Assembly: GCF_947495845.1 (NCBI RefSeq)
Contig: NZ_CANMAO010000004.1
Coordinates: forward strand, 124,001-188,000
Source of the DNA: an uncultured Endozoicomonas sp.
Lineage (GTDB): Bacteria > Pseudomonadota > Gammaproteobacteria > Pseudomonadales > Endozoicomonadaceae
Reading direction: 5' to 3'
Length of the DNA stretch: 64,000 nucleotides
Shown here: in pieces, positions 44,924 to 52,514 of the stretch
Numbering within the stretch: the first letter of the stretch is position 1
Layout of the letters: every line of letters begins with the position of its first letter
The notes under the pieces: model-generated
Told to the model about the DNA's origin: nothing
The model's input: the letters and a program-made list of their open reading frames with translations, nothing else
The model's database searches: none
Translations under genes and position numbers: made by a program

Positions 44924-45973
44924 ATGAAAGTGCAAGGTTTCGCACGCTCTGTAATGGCGATGGCTATTGGTATGGCTGTTTGTGGTACTGCTGTTGCGCA
45001 GGGCGCTGTAGCCCAGAAAGTGGTTGAGAAAGGATTCACCATCTCTGCTGGTGCTTCTTACAACAACATGGACACACACCGTGATACCGACAACACGGTT
45101 TCCCCAGGAATCGGTGTTGGCTATCGTTACAACAACCGCATCAGCGTTGAAGGTGTTTACTCCAAGGGTTCTTCCGACATTAAAGACAATGGTGGCGATG
45201 TTGATTTGAAAGAATTCCGTCTGGATGCGTTCTACGACCTGACACCATGGGATGGCAGCTTCACCCCTTACGTGGTTGCTGGTGCCAGCCACTTTGAAAT
45301 GGACGCAGACAATCACGGTGCGCACGACGACACTCGTGTAAATGCCGGTTTCGGTGTTCGCAAAGCCCTGACTGAGAACCTGTCCCTGCGCGGTGATCTG
45401 CGTGCAGTTCGCTCCATGGATTACGCCCAGACTGAAAGCATGGCCAACGTTGCCCTGACCTGGACTTTTGGCGCCGTTGCTCCAGTTGCTGCGCCAGTGG
45501 TTGCAGAAGAAGTGATCGTTGCACCCGTGGTTGTGGTGCTCGATAGTGACAACGATGGTGTGATTGATCAAGATGACCAGTGCCCAAGCACACTGCCAGG
45601 CGCGACAGTAGACGCCACTGGCTGTGAAGTGTCTGAGCAAGCTGAGCTGATGGTTAACTTTGGCAATGACTCCGCCAATGTCAATGCAGCGGATATGCCG
45701 ATCATTACTGAAATGGCCGAATTCCTGAAGCGTAACCAGAATGTTCGCATCAGCATCATTGGCTACACCGATAACACTGGCCCTGCTGCCTATAACCAGA
45801 AACTGTCTGAAAAGCGCGCAAGTGCTATCCGTCTGATTCTGGTGGATCAACACGGTATCGATGCCGCACGTATTGACGCGGCTGGCATGGGCGAAGAAAG
45901 CCCAATCGCCAACAACGATACTGCTGAAGGCCGTGAACAGAACCGTCGTGTAATGGTTGCTGCAGCCAAGTAA
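44924..45973 (+). CDS. ompA: OmpA family outer membrane protein
   Basis: A 349-residue outer membrane protein. From the ATG at 44924 a signal peptide ends at GTAVAQ. An 8-stranded beta-barrel domain follows (about 30-185, FTISAGASYNNMD ... VALTWTFG). A hinge (PVAAPVVAEEVIVAPVVVV) leads to a calcium-binding type-3 repeat (DSDNDGVIDQDDQCPSTLPG). The OmpA/MotB peptidoglycan-binding domain closes it (ISIIGYTDNTGPAAYNQKLS ... REQNRRVMV). A second possible ATG lies 30 bases upstream. The TAA stop (45971-45973) is one copy of the target duplication of MITE-B copy 2, which separates the gene from its terminator. Confidence 0.93.
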   Translation: MKVQGFARSVMAMAIGMAVCGTAVAQGAVAQKVVEKGFTISAGASYNNMDTHRDTDNTVSPGIGVGYRYNNRISVEGVYSKGSSDIKDNGGDVDLKEFRLDAFYDLTPWDGSFTPYVVAGASHFEMDADNHGAHDDTRVNAGFGVRKALTENLSLRGDLRAVRSMDYAQTESMANVALTWTFGAVAPVAAPVVAEEVIVAPVVVVLDSDNDGVIDQDDQCPSTLPGATVDATGCEVSEQAELMVNFGNDSANVNAADMPIITEMAEFLKRNQNVRISIIGYTDNTGPAAYNQKLSEKRASAIRLILVDQHGIDAARIDAAGMGEESPIANNDTAEGREQNRRVMVAAAK

Positions 45974-46148
45974 TACCAATTCTGTTTTTAAATTATGGGC
46001 TGCGCAGCTATTTTGACCGACTGGATCTGCGTTGAAGTTCCTCGCCATAGCTACTACCCGAGGGCATAAAGGCTATGACTCGTCTCTTCGCCTTGCCCAG
46101 TCGCCCAAAATAACTTGCTCGTTCCAAAATTTAAAAACGCCATTGGTA
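45974..46148. mobile_element. MITE-B copy 2 (175 bp) at the ompA stop codon
   Basis: Inverted relative to copy 1, with ends TACCAATT and ATTGGTA. It is flanked by TAA on both sides (45971-45973 is the ompA stop; 46149-46151 is the second copy). The centre carries about 16 extra bases relative to copy 1, CCCGAGGGCATAAAGG, similar to a module in MITE-A copy 3. Confidence 0.85.
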
Positions 46149-46166
46149 TAATCAAACAACAGATGT

Positions 46167-46203
46167 AAAAAAGGCCGGTAAGTTATTTCCGGCCTTTTTT
46201 TAT
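46167..46203. terminator. Bidirectional terminator between ompA and GST gene
   Basis: Stem AAAAGGCCGG/CCGGCCTTTT with a short loop, A run on the left and T run on the right. It can end both ompA (plus) and the convergent glutathionyl-hydroquinone reductase gene (minus). The MITE-B insertion has pushed it about 180 bases away from ompA. Confidence 0.88.
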
Positions 46204-46217
46204 CTTTTCAGAAAGTA

Positions 46218-47192
46218 TTATTTCTTACGGTTGTGAGGCCGACTGTAGTCTATCAAAGGGCCTTTAGGCACTACTTGAGTTGGGTTAATCATAGTATGAC
46301 TGATGTAGTAGTGTTCTTTGATGTGTTTGAAGTCCACCGTTTCTGCAATACCCGGGTATTGATACAGCGCACGTACATAGTTTGAAATGGCCGGATAATC
46401 CTCCAGTCGTTTCAGGTTGGTTTTGAAGTGACCGTGATACACCGCATCAAACCGAATCAGAGTGGTAAACAGTCGCCAATCAGCTTCTGTCAGAGAATCC
46501 CCTACCAGATAATCCTGTTTACTCAGAATCGTTTCTACATGATCCAGGGCTGCAAAAAGTTTGTCGTAAGACGCTTCATAGGCGGCCTGGCTGGTAGCAA
46601 AACCACACCGATACACGCCATTATTGATGGTGTCGTATATTAGTGCATTAATCTCATCAATCTCGCTGGCGAGTGTATCTGGGTAGAAGTTCAGTTCATT
46701 GCCCGTTATTGAATTAAAGGCACTATTAAACATCCGAATAATTTCAGCCGATTCGTTGGATACAATGCGCCCGGTTTTCTTATCCCAGAGTACTGGCACT
46801 GTTACACGCCCGGTGTAGTCTGATTTATTAACCGTATAAATCTGGTGCATAAACTGACGACTGTTCAAGCGATCACCGGTACTGCCTTCGCTCTGCTCGA
46901 AGGTCCAGCCGTTATCCAGCATAATCGGGCTAACCACATCCACGCTGATGTGTGCTTCCAATCCTTTCAGGGTTCTGAATATCAAGGTTCGATGAGCCCA
47001 TGGGCAAGCTAACGACACATAGAGATGATAACGACCACTTTCCGCTTTGAAGCCTCCTTCACCAGACGATCCGGCGGCACCATCTACGGTGATCCAGTTT
47101 CTCAGTTGCGCCGCTTCCCGCTTAAAATCCCCGTTGTTTTTACCCGTTTCATACCAGGTATCCTGCCATTGACCGTTAACTAATAAACCCAT
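46218..47192 (-). CDS. yqjG: Glutathionyl-hydroquinone reductase (Xi-class GST)
   Basis: A 324-residue Xi-class glutathione transferase that reduces glutathionyl-hydroquinones. The ATG at 47192 gives MGLLVNGQWQDTWYET, matching the family; another ATG lies 6 bases upstream, but GAGGA is better spaced for 47192. The catalytic Cys63 is in LACPWAHR, the position known for E. coli YqjG. An all-helical C-terminal domain follows with DYLVGDSLTEADWRLF. No pathway partners are adjacent. Confidence 0.93.
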   Translation of the reverse strand: MGLLVNGQWQDTWYETGKNNGDFKREAAQLRNWITVDGAAGSSGEGGFKAESGRYHLYVSLACPWAHRTLIFRTLKGLEAHISVDVVSPIMLDNGWTFEQSEGSTGDRLNSRQFMHQIYTVNKSDYTGRVTVPVLWDKKTGRIVSNESAEIIRMFNSAFNSITGNELNFYPDTLASEIDEINALIYDTINNGVYRCGFATSQAAYEASYDKLFAALDHVETILSKQDYLVGDSLTEADWRLFTTLIRFDAVYHGHFKTNLKRLEDYPAISNYVRALYQYPGIAETVDFKHIKEHYYISHTMINPTQVVPKGPLIDYSRPHNRKK

Positions 47193-47311
47193 GACCATCC
47201 ATCCTCTTCCTTAAACCGATTCAAATGAGCGTTCGCCGTAACCATTTGACCGGAGCTTAGGGTAGATTCCCACCTTCGAGAGTGCTGCAAAAGATATTTA
47301 AAAGCAGATTT

Positions 47312-47410
47312 CGTAGATCGGTAATCCCGATGGGTTGCCGACAACAAGCCCTGCAGGGCGGTAGAATATCGGCACCCTCAGAGTTACCGACCTTGTTGTT
47401 TGGCAACAAC
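47312..47410. repeat. REP-like palindrome with CGGTAA/TTGCCGACA core
   Basis: Contains CGTAGATCGGTAATCC, GGGTTGCCGACAACA and CTGCAGGGCGG, then a second half GAGTTACCGACC. A close relative lies inverted at 60322-60394. It lies between the GST gene and the siderophore reductase gene; nothing else is seen in that gap of almost 300 bases. Confidence 0.65.
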
Positions 47411-47490
47411 CACCTGAGGGGGAATGACGAATTAATGGAAAATTGCTTACTACCGCTACTATTACAACCAGCAGCCATGATTTTCAGTTT

Positions 47491-48270
47491 TCAGTCTGCC
47501 GTATGTACTGCATCCTTCTGCTTCAACACCTTATGCTCTTCCTCAGAAATCCCCTGTTTCCAGTAGCTACTAATATAAAGCTTTTCCTTGGAAATGCATT
47601 TCTCCATCTTGAAGAACTGACGAGCCTCTCGCATCACAGAAAATTCACAGGCACACCAGACTGACACATTAGTATACGACCATGACTGATTATGAATAGC
47701 GGACAAAAACTCATCACGTCCCTTCACCCAAATAACCTCAATGCCTTCCGGTGCAATTAATGGCTGTTGATCACTGTCGTTGAGAATATCAATGATCGCA
47801 ACGCCACGGGCATTAGCTGGAAGCTGTTCCAGGTTACAACTGATCGCCGGCAGTGCTGTCATATCACCCGCAAAAAGCAACCACTGGGCATCCTGATTGA
47901 TCAGTTTGATATCACCGGGACCTGCTATACAAATAGTGTCGCCCGCCTTGCAATGCTCTGCCCAATTCGCCGCAGGGCCGGTATGACCATCGTGACCATG
48001 AAGAACAAAATCCACCGTCATTTCCAGCGTTTCTGCGTTGAACTGGCGAATGGTGTAGGTTCTCATCACCGGCTTCCCGTTCAGGCTTTCCAGGCAAGCT
48101 GTATCAGTAACCGGAGCACCATCAGGCATAAACAACAGCTTGATGTAACCACTGTCACAGTTTACCGGGAATCGGGATAAGGATTCTCCGGACAGAACCA
48201 GCCGTTGCATATTGGTTGTCAGTCGTTCAGCGCTTTTCACCGTTACCTGGCAGGGTTCTCGTTTTGACAT
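47491..48270 (-). CDS. viuB: Siderophore-interacting protein (ferric-siderophore reductase)
   Basis: A 259-residue flavoprotein of the ViuB/YqjH family that reduces ferric iron in imported siderophores to release it. The FAD-binding motif is MRTYTIRQF; the NAD(P)H-binding domain contains LFAGDMTALPAI; the C-terminal signature YISSYWKQG is clear. It is the last gene of the minus-strand iron operon, 16 bases after the ATPase gene, consistent with uptake followed by reduction in the cytoplasm. CAGGTG lies 5 bases before the ATG. The symbol is by similarity to the Vibrio protein. Confidence 0.9.
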   Translation of the reverse strand: MSKREPCQVTVKSAERLTTNMQRLVLSGESLSRFPVNCDSGYIKLLFMPDGAPVTDTACLESLNGKPVMRTYTIRQFNAETLEMTVDFVLHGHDGHTGPAANWAEHCKAGDTICIAGPGDIKLINQDAQWLLFAGDMTALPAISCNLEQLPANARGVAIIDILNDSDQQPLIAPEGIEVIWVKGRDEFLSAIHNQSWSYTNVSVWCACEFSVMREARQFFKMEKCISKEKLYISSYWKQGISEEEHKVLKQKDAVHTAD

Positions 48271-48286
48271 AAAGCACCTGTTTTCA

Positions 48287-49048
48287 TTAACTGTTGTAAT
48301 AGAGACAGATCCTCTGCCCCTCGATTTCCTGAATATAAAATGGAATCTCGTAGATGGATTCCATTACCTCTTTGCACACCACTTCTTGAACGGTGCCCGC
48401 TTTCACCACCTCGCCCTTTTTCATGGCTACGATATGGTCGGAGTAACAAGACGCAAAGTTGATATCATGAATCACAATTACCACGGCCTTGTTCATCTTA
48501 TGGGCCAGCTGTCGCAGGATCTGCATGATCTCTACGGAGTGTTTGATATCCAGATTATTCAGGGGTTCATCCAGAAATACGTAATCCGTGTCCTGCGCCA
48601 CCACCATGGCAATAAACGCCATTTGTCGCTGACCACCACTGAGCTCATCGATGTAACGATGTTGAATCTCAGTAATGCCAAGATGGCCGATGGCCTCGTT
48701 GATGATGCGCTGATCTTCATCATTCAGCCGTCCCTGTGAATGAGGGAAACGCCCAAACGACACCAACTCACGAACCGTAAAGCGCATATTGATACTGTTC
48801 GATTGCCGCAGAACGGCAAGCTGCCGTGCTAACTCCCGGCTATCCCATTCAGCCAACAGTTTATTGCCAATAAGGATTTCGCCGGCATCGCTTTCTGTCA
48901 GGCGACAGGCCATGGACAACAATGTACTTTTACCCGCTCCGTTCGGCCCGATCACGGACGTCACTTCGCCCAACGGAAACAGAGCGCTGGCATCGTTAAC
49001 CACCAGGGTTTTGCCGTATTTTTTACTCAATCCGGTTAACTTGATCAC
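48287..49048 (-). CDS. Ferric-siderophore ABC transporter, ATPase
   Basis: A 253-residue ABC ATPase of the FepC/VctC type. Walker A GPNGAGKST (residues 34-42), signature LSGGQRQ, Walker B YVFLDEP and the His of VIVIHD are intact. The start is GTG at 49048 with AAGG about 8 bases upstream. It powers the two adjacent permeases. The gene follows the second permease by 10 bases. Confidence 0.93.
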   Translation of the reverse strand: MIKLTGLSKKYGKTLVVNDASALFPLGEVTSVIGPNGAGKSTLLSMACRLTESDAGEILIGNKLLAEWDSRELARQLAVLRQSNSINMRFTVRELVSFGRFPHSQGRLNDEDQRIINEAIGHLGITEIQHRYIDELSGGQRQMAFIAMVVAQDTDYVFLDEPLNNLDIKHSVEIMQILRQLAHKMNKAVVIVIHDINFASCYSDHIVAMKKGEVVKAGTVQEVVCKEVMESIYEIPFYIQEIEGQRICLYYNS

Positions 49049-49058
49049 ACAGGCAACC

Positions 49059-50009
49059 TTAGTTAATGCGATTTCGCATCAGCAGATATAAGAAATAGGA
49101 GCCACCGGCCAGATTAATCAAAACGCTGATGGTCGTTTGAAAAGACAACACTTTCTCAACAAACCACTGGCCAGTTATCAATAGAAATATCGCCAGCAGA
49201 CTACCCGCTAGAATCAATACCCAATGCTGGTAACTCTTAAACAGTTCACGGGTTAAACTCACCGTGATCAGTCCGAAGAACAACACCGGGCCCACCAATG
49301 CCGTGGCGATGGAGATCATAATCGTCACCAGCACCATAATGCGCCGGGTGATTTTCACAGGGTCCAACCCCAGACTGATGGCGTTATCCGTCCCCAGCCA
49401 AAGCACATCCAACTGACGGGAATAAAAGAGTAAACCGCCAAAGCAAAGCATCAGCGGCCCAGCGCTCCAATAAACCAGCTCACCATTGATGTTATTAAAA
49501 CTGGCAAACATGGTGTCTTGAATATTGGTGAATTCATTGGGATCAATCACCATGGTGAGAAAGCCGGTAATACTGCTGAACACACTGCCGCAAATGATGC
49601 CGATCAGTATCAGGGTAAATATACTTCGCCCCTGTCGTTTAAAGTAGAAATAGAACAGCAACAGCGAAAAGCCGATCATCACCACGCAGGACAGAATAAA
49701 ATTAATCACCGGGTTGACTACCCAATGGTGAGCACTGCCCAGAAACACCACCAGCAGGACCTGAATCAGCACGTAGAGATTATCAAAACCCAGAATCGAC
49801 GGTGTTAGAATTCGATTATTGGTGATGGTCTGGAACACCAGAGACGATGCTGAAATCGCCACCGCGGCAAGAATAATGGCCAGCACTTTGGGAAAGCGCA
49901 GCGATAAAAAGAACTGGTAGTTATCCGCATTCAAACCCTGACCAATAAACCAGCCGGTGATCAGCAGACACGCCACCGCCAGTAACGCCATCTTGGCAGA
50001 ATCACCCAT
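49059..50009 (-). CDS. Ferric-siderophore ABC transporter, permease 2
   Basis: A 316-residue FecCD-family permease with about nine to ten TM segments. The segments LRFPKVLAIILAAVAIS, ILTPSILGFDNLYVL and GPVLFFGLITVSLTREL match the family, the last being near the site that contacts the ATPase. It overlaps the preceding permease gene by 8 bases. The two permeases form the heterodimeric channel, as in the Vibrio VctDG and FatDC systems. Confidence 0.92.
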   Translation of the reverse strand: MGDSAKMALLAVACLLITGWFIGQGLNADNYQFFLSLRFPKVLAIILAAVAISASSLVFQTITNNRILTPSILGFDNLYVLIQVLLVVFLGSAHHWVVNPVINFILSCVVMIGFSLLLFYFYFKRQGRSIFTLILIGIICGSVFSSITGFLTMVIDPNEFTNIQDTMFASFNNINGELVYWSAGPLMLCFGGLLFYSRQLDVLWLGTDNAISLGLDPVKITRRIMVLVTIMISIATALVGPVLFFGLITVSLTRELFKSYQHWVLILAGSLLAIFLLITGQWFVEKVLSFQTTISVLINLAGGSYFLYLLMRNRIN

Positions 50010-50961
50010 TGGCCTTATCCCTCAGCACCAAATAAATAAACACACCGCCACCAAAAATACTGATGATCAACGAAATTGGCATTTCATAAGGGAAGATCAC
50101 CAGCCGCCCAATCACATCACAAATAAGCACCAGTACCATGCCCCAGTAAGCAGTCCATGGCAGGATAGTTTTCATGTTGTCGCCCATAAACAAGGAAACG
50201 ATATTGGGAACAATCAATCCAAGAAAAGGAATCACACCGACAATCATCACCACCGATGCGGAGCTCACCGCCACCAGCGCGACACCAATAAAGACAATTT
50301 TCTCAAAGTTTAAGCCGATGTTTTTTGCAAAGCTTTCGCCAATGCTGGCAGCGCTGAATTGGCTGGCATAAAAGTAAGCCAGTACACACACCGGTATTGC
50401 CAGGTAGAGCACTTCATAGCTGCCCTGCAACACACTGGCAAAGTTGGCCGTGGTCCAGGCCGACATGGATTGCGTCAAATCAAATCGGTAGGCGAGAAAT
50501 GTCGTTAAAGCGGATACCACATTGCCGTACATAATCCCGATCAGAGGCACTAAAACCGCATTTTTGAATTGAAGGCGCTGAAGGAATTTCACAAACAGCA
50601 TGGTGCCACCCACCGCAAAGGCGAAGATCACCCCAAGCAGCGTCCACTGACCCGCATCACTGAACAACACCAGCCCAATAATGTAACCAAGTAGTGCGCA
50701 ATCAATGGTGCCCACCGTGGAAGGGGAAGCAAAACGATTCTGAGTCACCTGTTGCATAATCAGGCCAGCAACACTGAGCCCGGCACCGGCAAGCACAATC
50801 GCCAGCAACCTCGGGATACGACTGATCAGAGTAATGGACCAGGTGTCTTGGTCACCACTGAGCAAACTGGCCAAAGAAACGTCAGCCACACCAATAAATA
50901 ACGATGTCGCCGCCATGACAAGCAAAAGCAATAGAGCCAGAATGCGTGAGTAAAAAATCAT
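50002..50961 (-). CDS. Ferric-siderophore ABC transporter, permease 1
   Basis: A 319-residue FecCD-family permease. SRIPRLLAIVLAGAGLSVAGLIMQ, NRFASPSTVGT and GVIPFLGLIVPNIVSLF are family signatures. About nine TM segments are visible. It is separated from the upstream binding-protein gene by an ERIC-like element of 128 bases, which has been inserted into the operon and could fold in the mRNA. It overlaps the next permease gene by 8 bases. Confidence 0.92.
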   Translation of the reverse strand: MIFYSRILALLLLLVMAATSLFIGVADVSLASLLSGDQDTWSITLISRIPRLLAIVLAGAGLSVAGLIMQQVTQNRFASPSTVGTIDCALLGYIIGLVLFSDAGQWTLLGVIFAFAVGGTMLFVKFLQRLQFKNAVLVPLIGIMYGNVVSALTTFLAYRFDLTQSMSAWTTANFASVLQGSYEVLYLAIPVCVLAYFYASQFSAASIGESFAKNIGLNFEKIVFIGVALVAVSSASVVMIVGVIPFLGLIVPNIVSLFMGDNMKTILPWTAYWGMVLVLICDVIGRLVIFPYEMPISLIISIFGGGVFIYLVLRDKANG

Positions 50962-51008
50962 CAGGTGTCAGCTGCACAAAAGGCATGCCCTATGGCACGC
51001 CTGAGAGA

Positions 51009-51136
51009 TATACCCGTCGCCTTTCAAGTCGCTACTTTGTTGGCCGCGCTCGCTCACCCCGATCACCTACTAATTGTAGGCTCACGGGGCTTCGCTTACT
51101 TGCCGCCGCGTAGCAACTTAAAATCCTTTGGGTATA
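51009..51136. repeat. ERIC-like intergenic repeat (128 bp)
   Basis: A long imperfect palindrome bounded by TATACCCGTCG and TTTGGGTATA. The inner segments TTGGCCGCGCTCGCTCACCCC and GGGGCTTCGCTTACTTGCCG correspond to the conserved parts of enterobacterial repetitive intergenic consensus (ERIC) elements, which are about 127 bp. It lies inside the iron operon between the binding-protein and permease genes. ERIC elements are best known from Enterobacterales and Vibrio. Confidence 0.75.
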
Positions 51137-51146
51137 GGTTAAAGGA

Positions 51147-52082
51147 TCAGTTCAATGCCTGTTGGATATCCGTAATGATATTGGCCGTACCTGTCACACC
51201 ACCGCTGGTGATGTACCAGGCGTTCGGATTTACAAACACTAATCTGTCGTCTTTCGCGGCCGGTGTACCACTGACCAGTGGATTGTTAAATGCCGCCAGT
51301 GCTTTACCCGTCGCATTGCCAATGGCCTGATCACGATCCAACACAAACATGACTTCGGGAGCCGCTGTAGCAATGTATTCAAAAGAAATCAGATTACCGT
51401 GGGCGCCTTTTGCGGCATTCATACCTTTAATTTCTTCTTCACTCAGCGCAGCACTATCAAAACCAAACTCTTTGAACACCAAAGAGAAACGGCTTTCCTC
51501 ATCGTACATGGCGATATTACCGCCATTATTGATCAGCATCAGGGCATCCAGATCCGCGGCCTGAACCTGATTACGAATGGCTTCAATGTCGCCGGAGGTT
51601 TTCTTGATCAGGCTTTCCACCTGAGTTTCTTTATTGAACAGCTTGCCAAGCATACGCCAGTTGTCTTGTGTGTCTTCCCAGTATTGTCCATCCATTGGAT
51701 GAAACATAACGGTGGGCGCGATTTTGCTCAGATCGTCATACAGCGTCAGCATACGTGGTTCTGCAATGATGATATCTGGCTTCAAGGTATAGATTGCTTC
51801 GTAATCTGGCTCTTTTACAGTGCCAACGTTACGGGTGCTGGTGAGATACTTTTCCAGATACGCGGGCATAAGTTCATGGGGCGCACCCACCGGTTGAATA
51901 TTTAGACTATCGAGAATATCCAGACTGCTCAGACCAAGCACAACCACTCGCTGAGGTGCAGCATCCAGAGAAACCGTTCCCTTGTAATGCTCAACTTCAA
52001 TAACACCAGCCTGAACTGAAAAAGCCAGAGTGGCTGCAATAACGACAACTGCCTTTTTTACGAACCCTAAAACTGATGCCAT
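51147..52082 (-). CDS. Siderophore ABC transporter substrate-binding protein
   Basis: A 311-residue periplasmic binding protein (class III, CeuE/FatB/VctP type). The ATG at 52082 begins the signal peptide MASVLGFVKKAVVVIAATLA, cleaved near VQAG; an earlier start adds 7 polar residues and has a poorer site. The segments RVVVLGLSSLDILDSL, DIIIAEPRM and LMLINNGGNIAMYDEESRF fit binding proteins for catecholate-type ferric siderophores. No lipobox is seen, so it is soluble. It is the first gene of the operon and lies behind two Fur-like sequences. No siderophore synthesis gene or TonB receptor is in the window. Confidence 0.92.
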   Translation of the reverse strand: MASVLGFVKKAVVVIAATLAFSVQAGVIEVEHYKGTVSLDAAPQRVVVLGLSSLDILDSLNIQPVGAPHELMPAYLEKYLTSTRNVGTVKEPDYEAIYTLKPDIIIAEPRMLTLYDDLSKIAPTVMFHPMDGQYWEDTQDNWRMLGKLFNKETQVESLIKKTSGDIEAIRNQVQAADLDALMLINNGGNIAMYDEESRFSLVFKEFGFDSAALSEEEIKGMNAAKGAHGNLISFEYIATAAPEVMFVLDRDQAIGNATGKALAAFNNPLVSGTPAAKDDRLVFVNPNAWYITSGGVTGTANIITDIQQALN

Positions 52083-52150
52083 GATTTCTCTCTGATTCCA
52101 CATTACACGGTAAGGTTAAGACTTGAGAATGCAAGAAATCTTAACGGTAC

Positions 52151-52167
52151 TGAAAACGATTCGTATT
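52151..52167. promoter_or_regulatory. Fur-box-like sequence, proximal
   Basis: TGAAAACGATTCGTATT, 69 bases upstream of the binding-protein start. It partly fits the 7-1-7 pattern TGATAAT-N-ATTATCA, with about 9 of 14 positions. Placement before an iron-uptake operon supports it; the match is modest. Confidence 0.45.
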
Positions 52168-52230
52168 AGACGTTTATTTTCCAGTAGGTGCAATAGTGTG
52201 CATTACTTTCTTTGATCGACATCATGGTAG

Positions 52231-52247
52231 CCAAATCATTCTCACTG
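52231..52247. promoter_or_regulatory. Fur-box-like sequence, distal
   Basis: CAGTGAGAATGATTTGG on the minus strand closely resembles half of typical Fur operators (AATGAGAATGATT). It lies about 150 bases upstream of the first gene of the siderophore uptake operon. Either site would give iron repression. Confidence 0.5.
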
Positions 52248-52283
52248 CAGAGAAGTCCGCAGTATATTGACTATCTCTGCAAT

Positions 52284-52391
52284 TAAGAATATTTGACTTT
52301 TTGTTCAGGTTCTCTCGGCAACTGCTCCTGCGTTGCCGAGAGAACCTGAGCAACAAGTCAGAAAATATGATTTTATATTGTTGTGTACTTA
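52284..52391. mobile_element. MITE-A copy 6, shortened relic (about 108 bp)
   Basis: The right end GTCAGAAAATATGATTTTATATTG...TACTTA is well conserved, but the left end is degenerate (TAAGAATATTTGAC). The centre is a perfect 15-bp inverted repeat GGTTCTCTCGGCAAC/GTTGCCGAGAGAACC with loop TGCTCCTGC. It lies between the iron operon and hsdM. Confidence 0.65.
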
Positions 52392-52514
52392 GTAAAGGCA
52401 ATAGTGATTTCTGAAAACCCTACTGAGACAAACTTTCCGCAATCAGGCAAACTATCCGCATTCAGTATTGCGTGCCATCATCATCCGCGCACGCCACCAA
52501 CACGGTTGCCCTGT

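Noticed and set aside
44882-46048. Long minus-strand open frame (388 codons) opposite ompA
   Set aside because: It mirrors the ompA coding sequence and the MITE-B insert, has no ribosome-binding site and gives His/Val/Asn-rich protein of no known family. The strong OmpA motifs are on the other strand.
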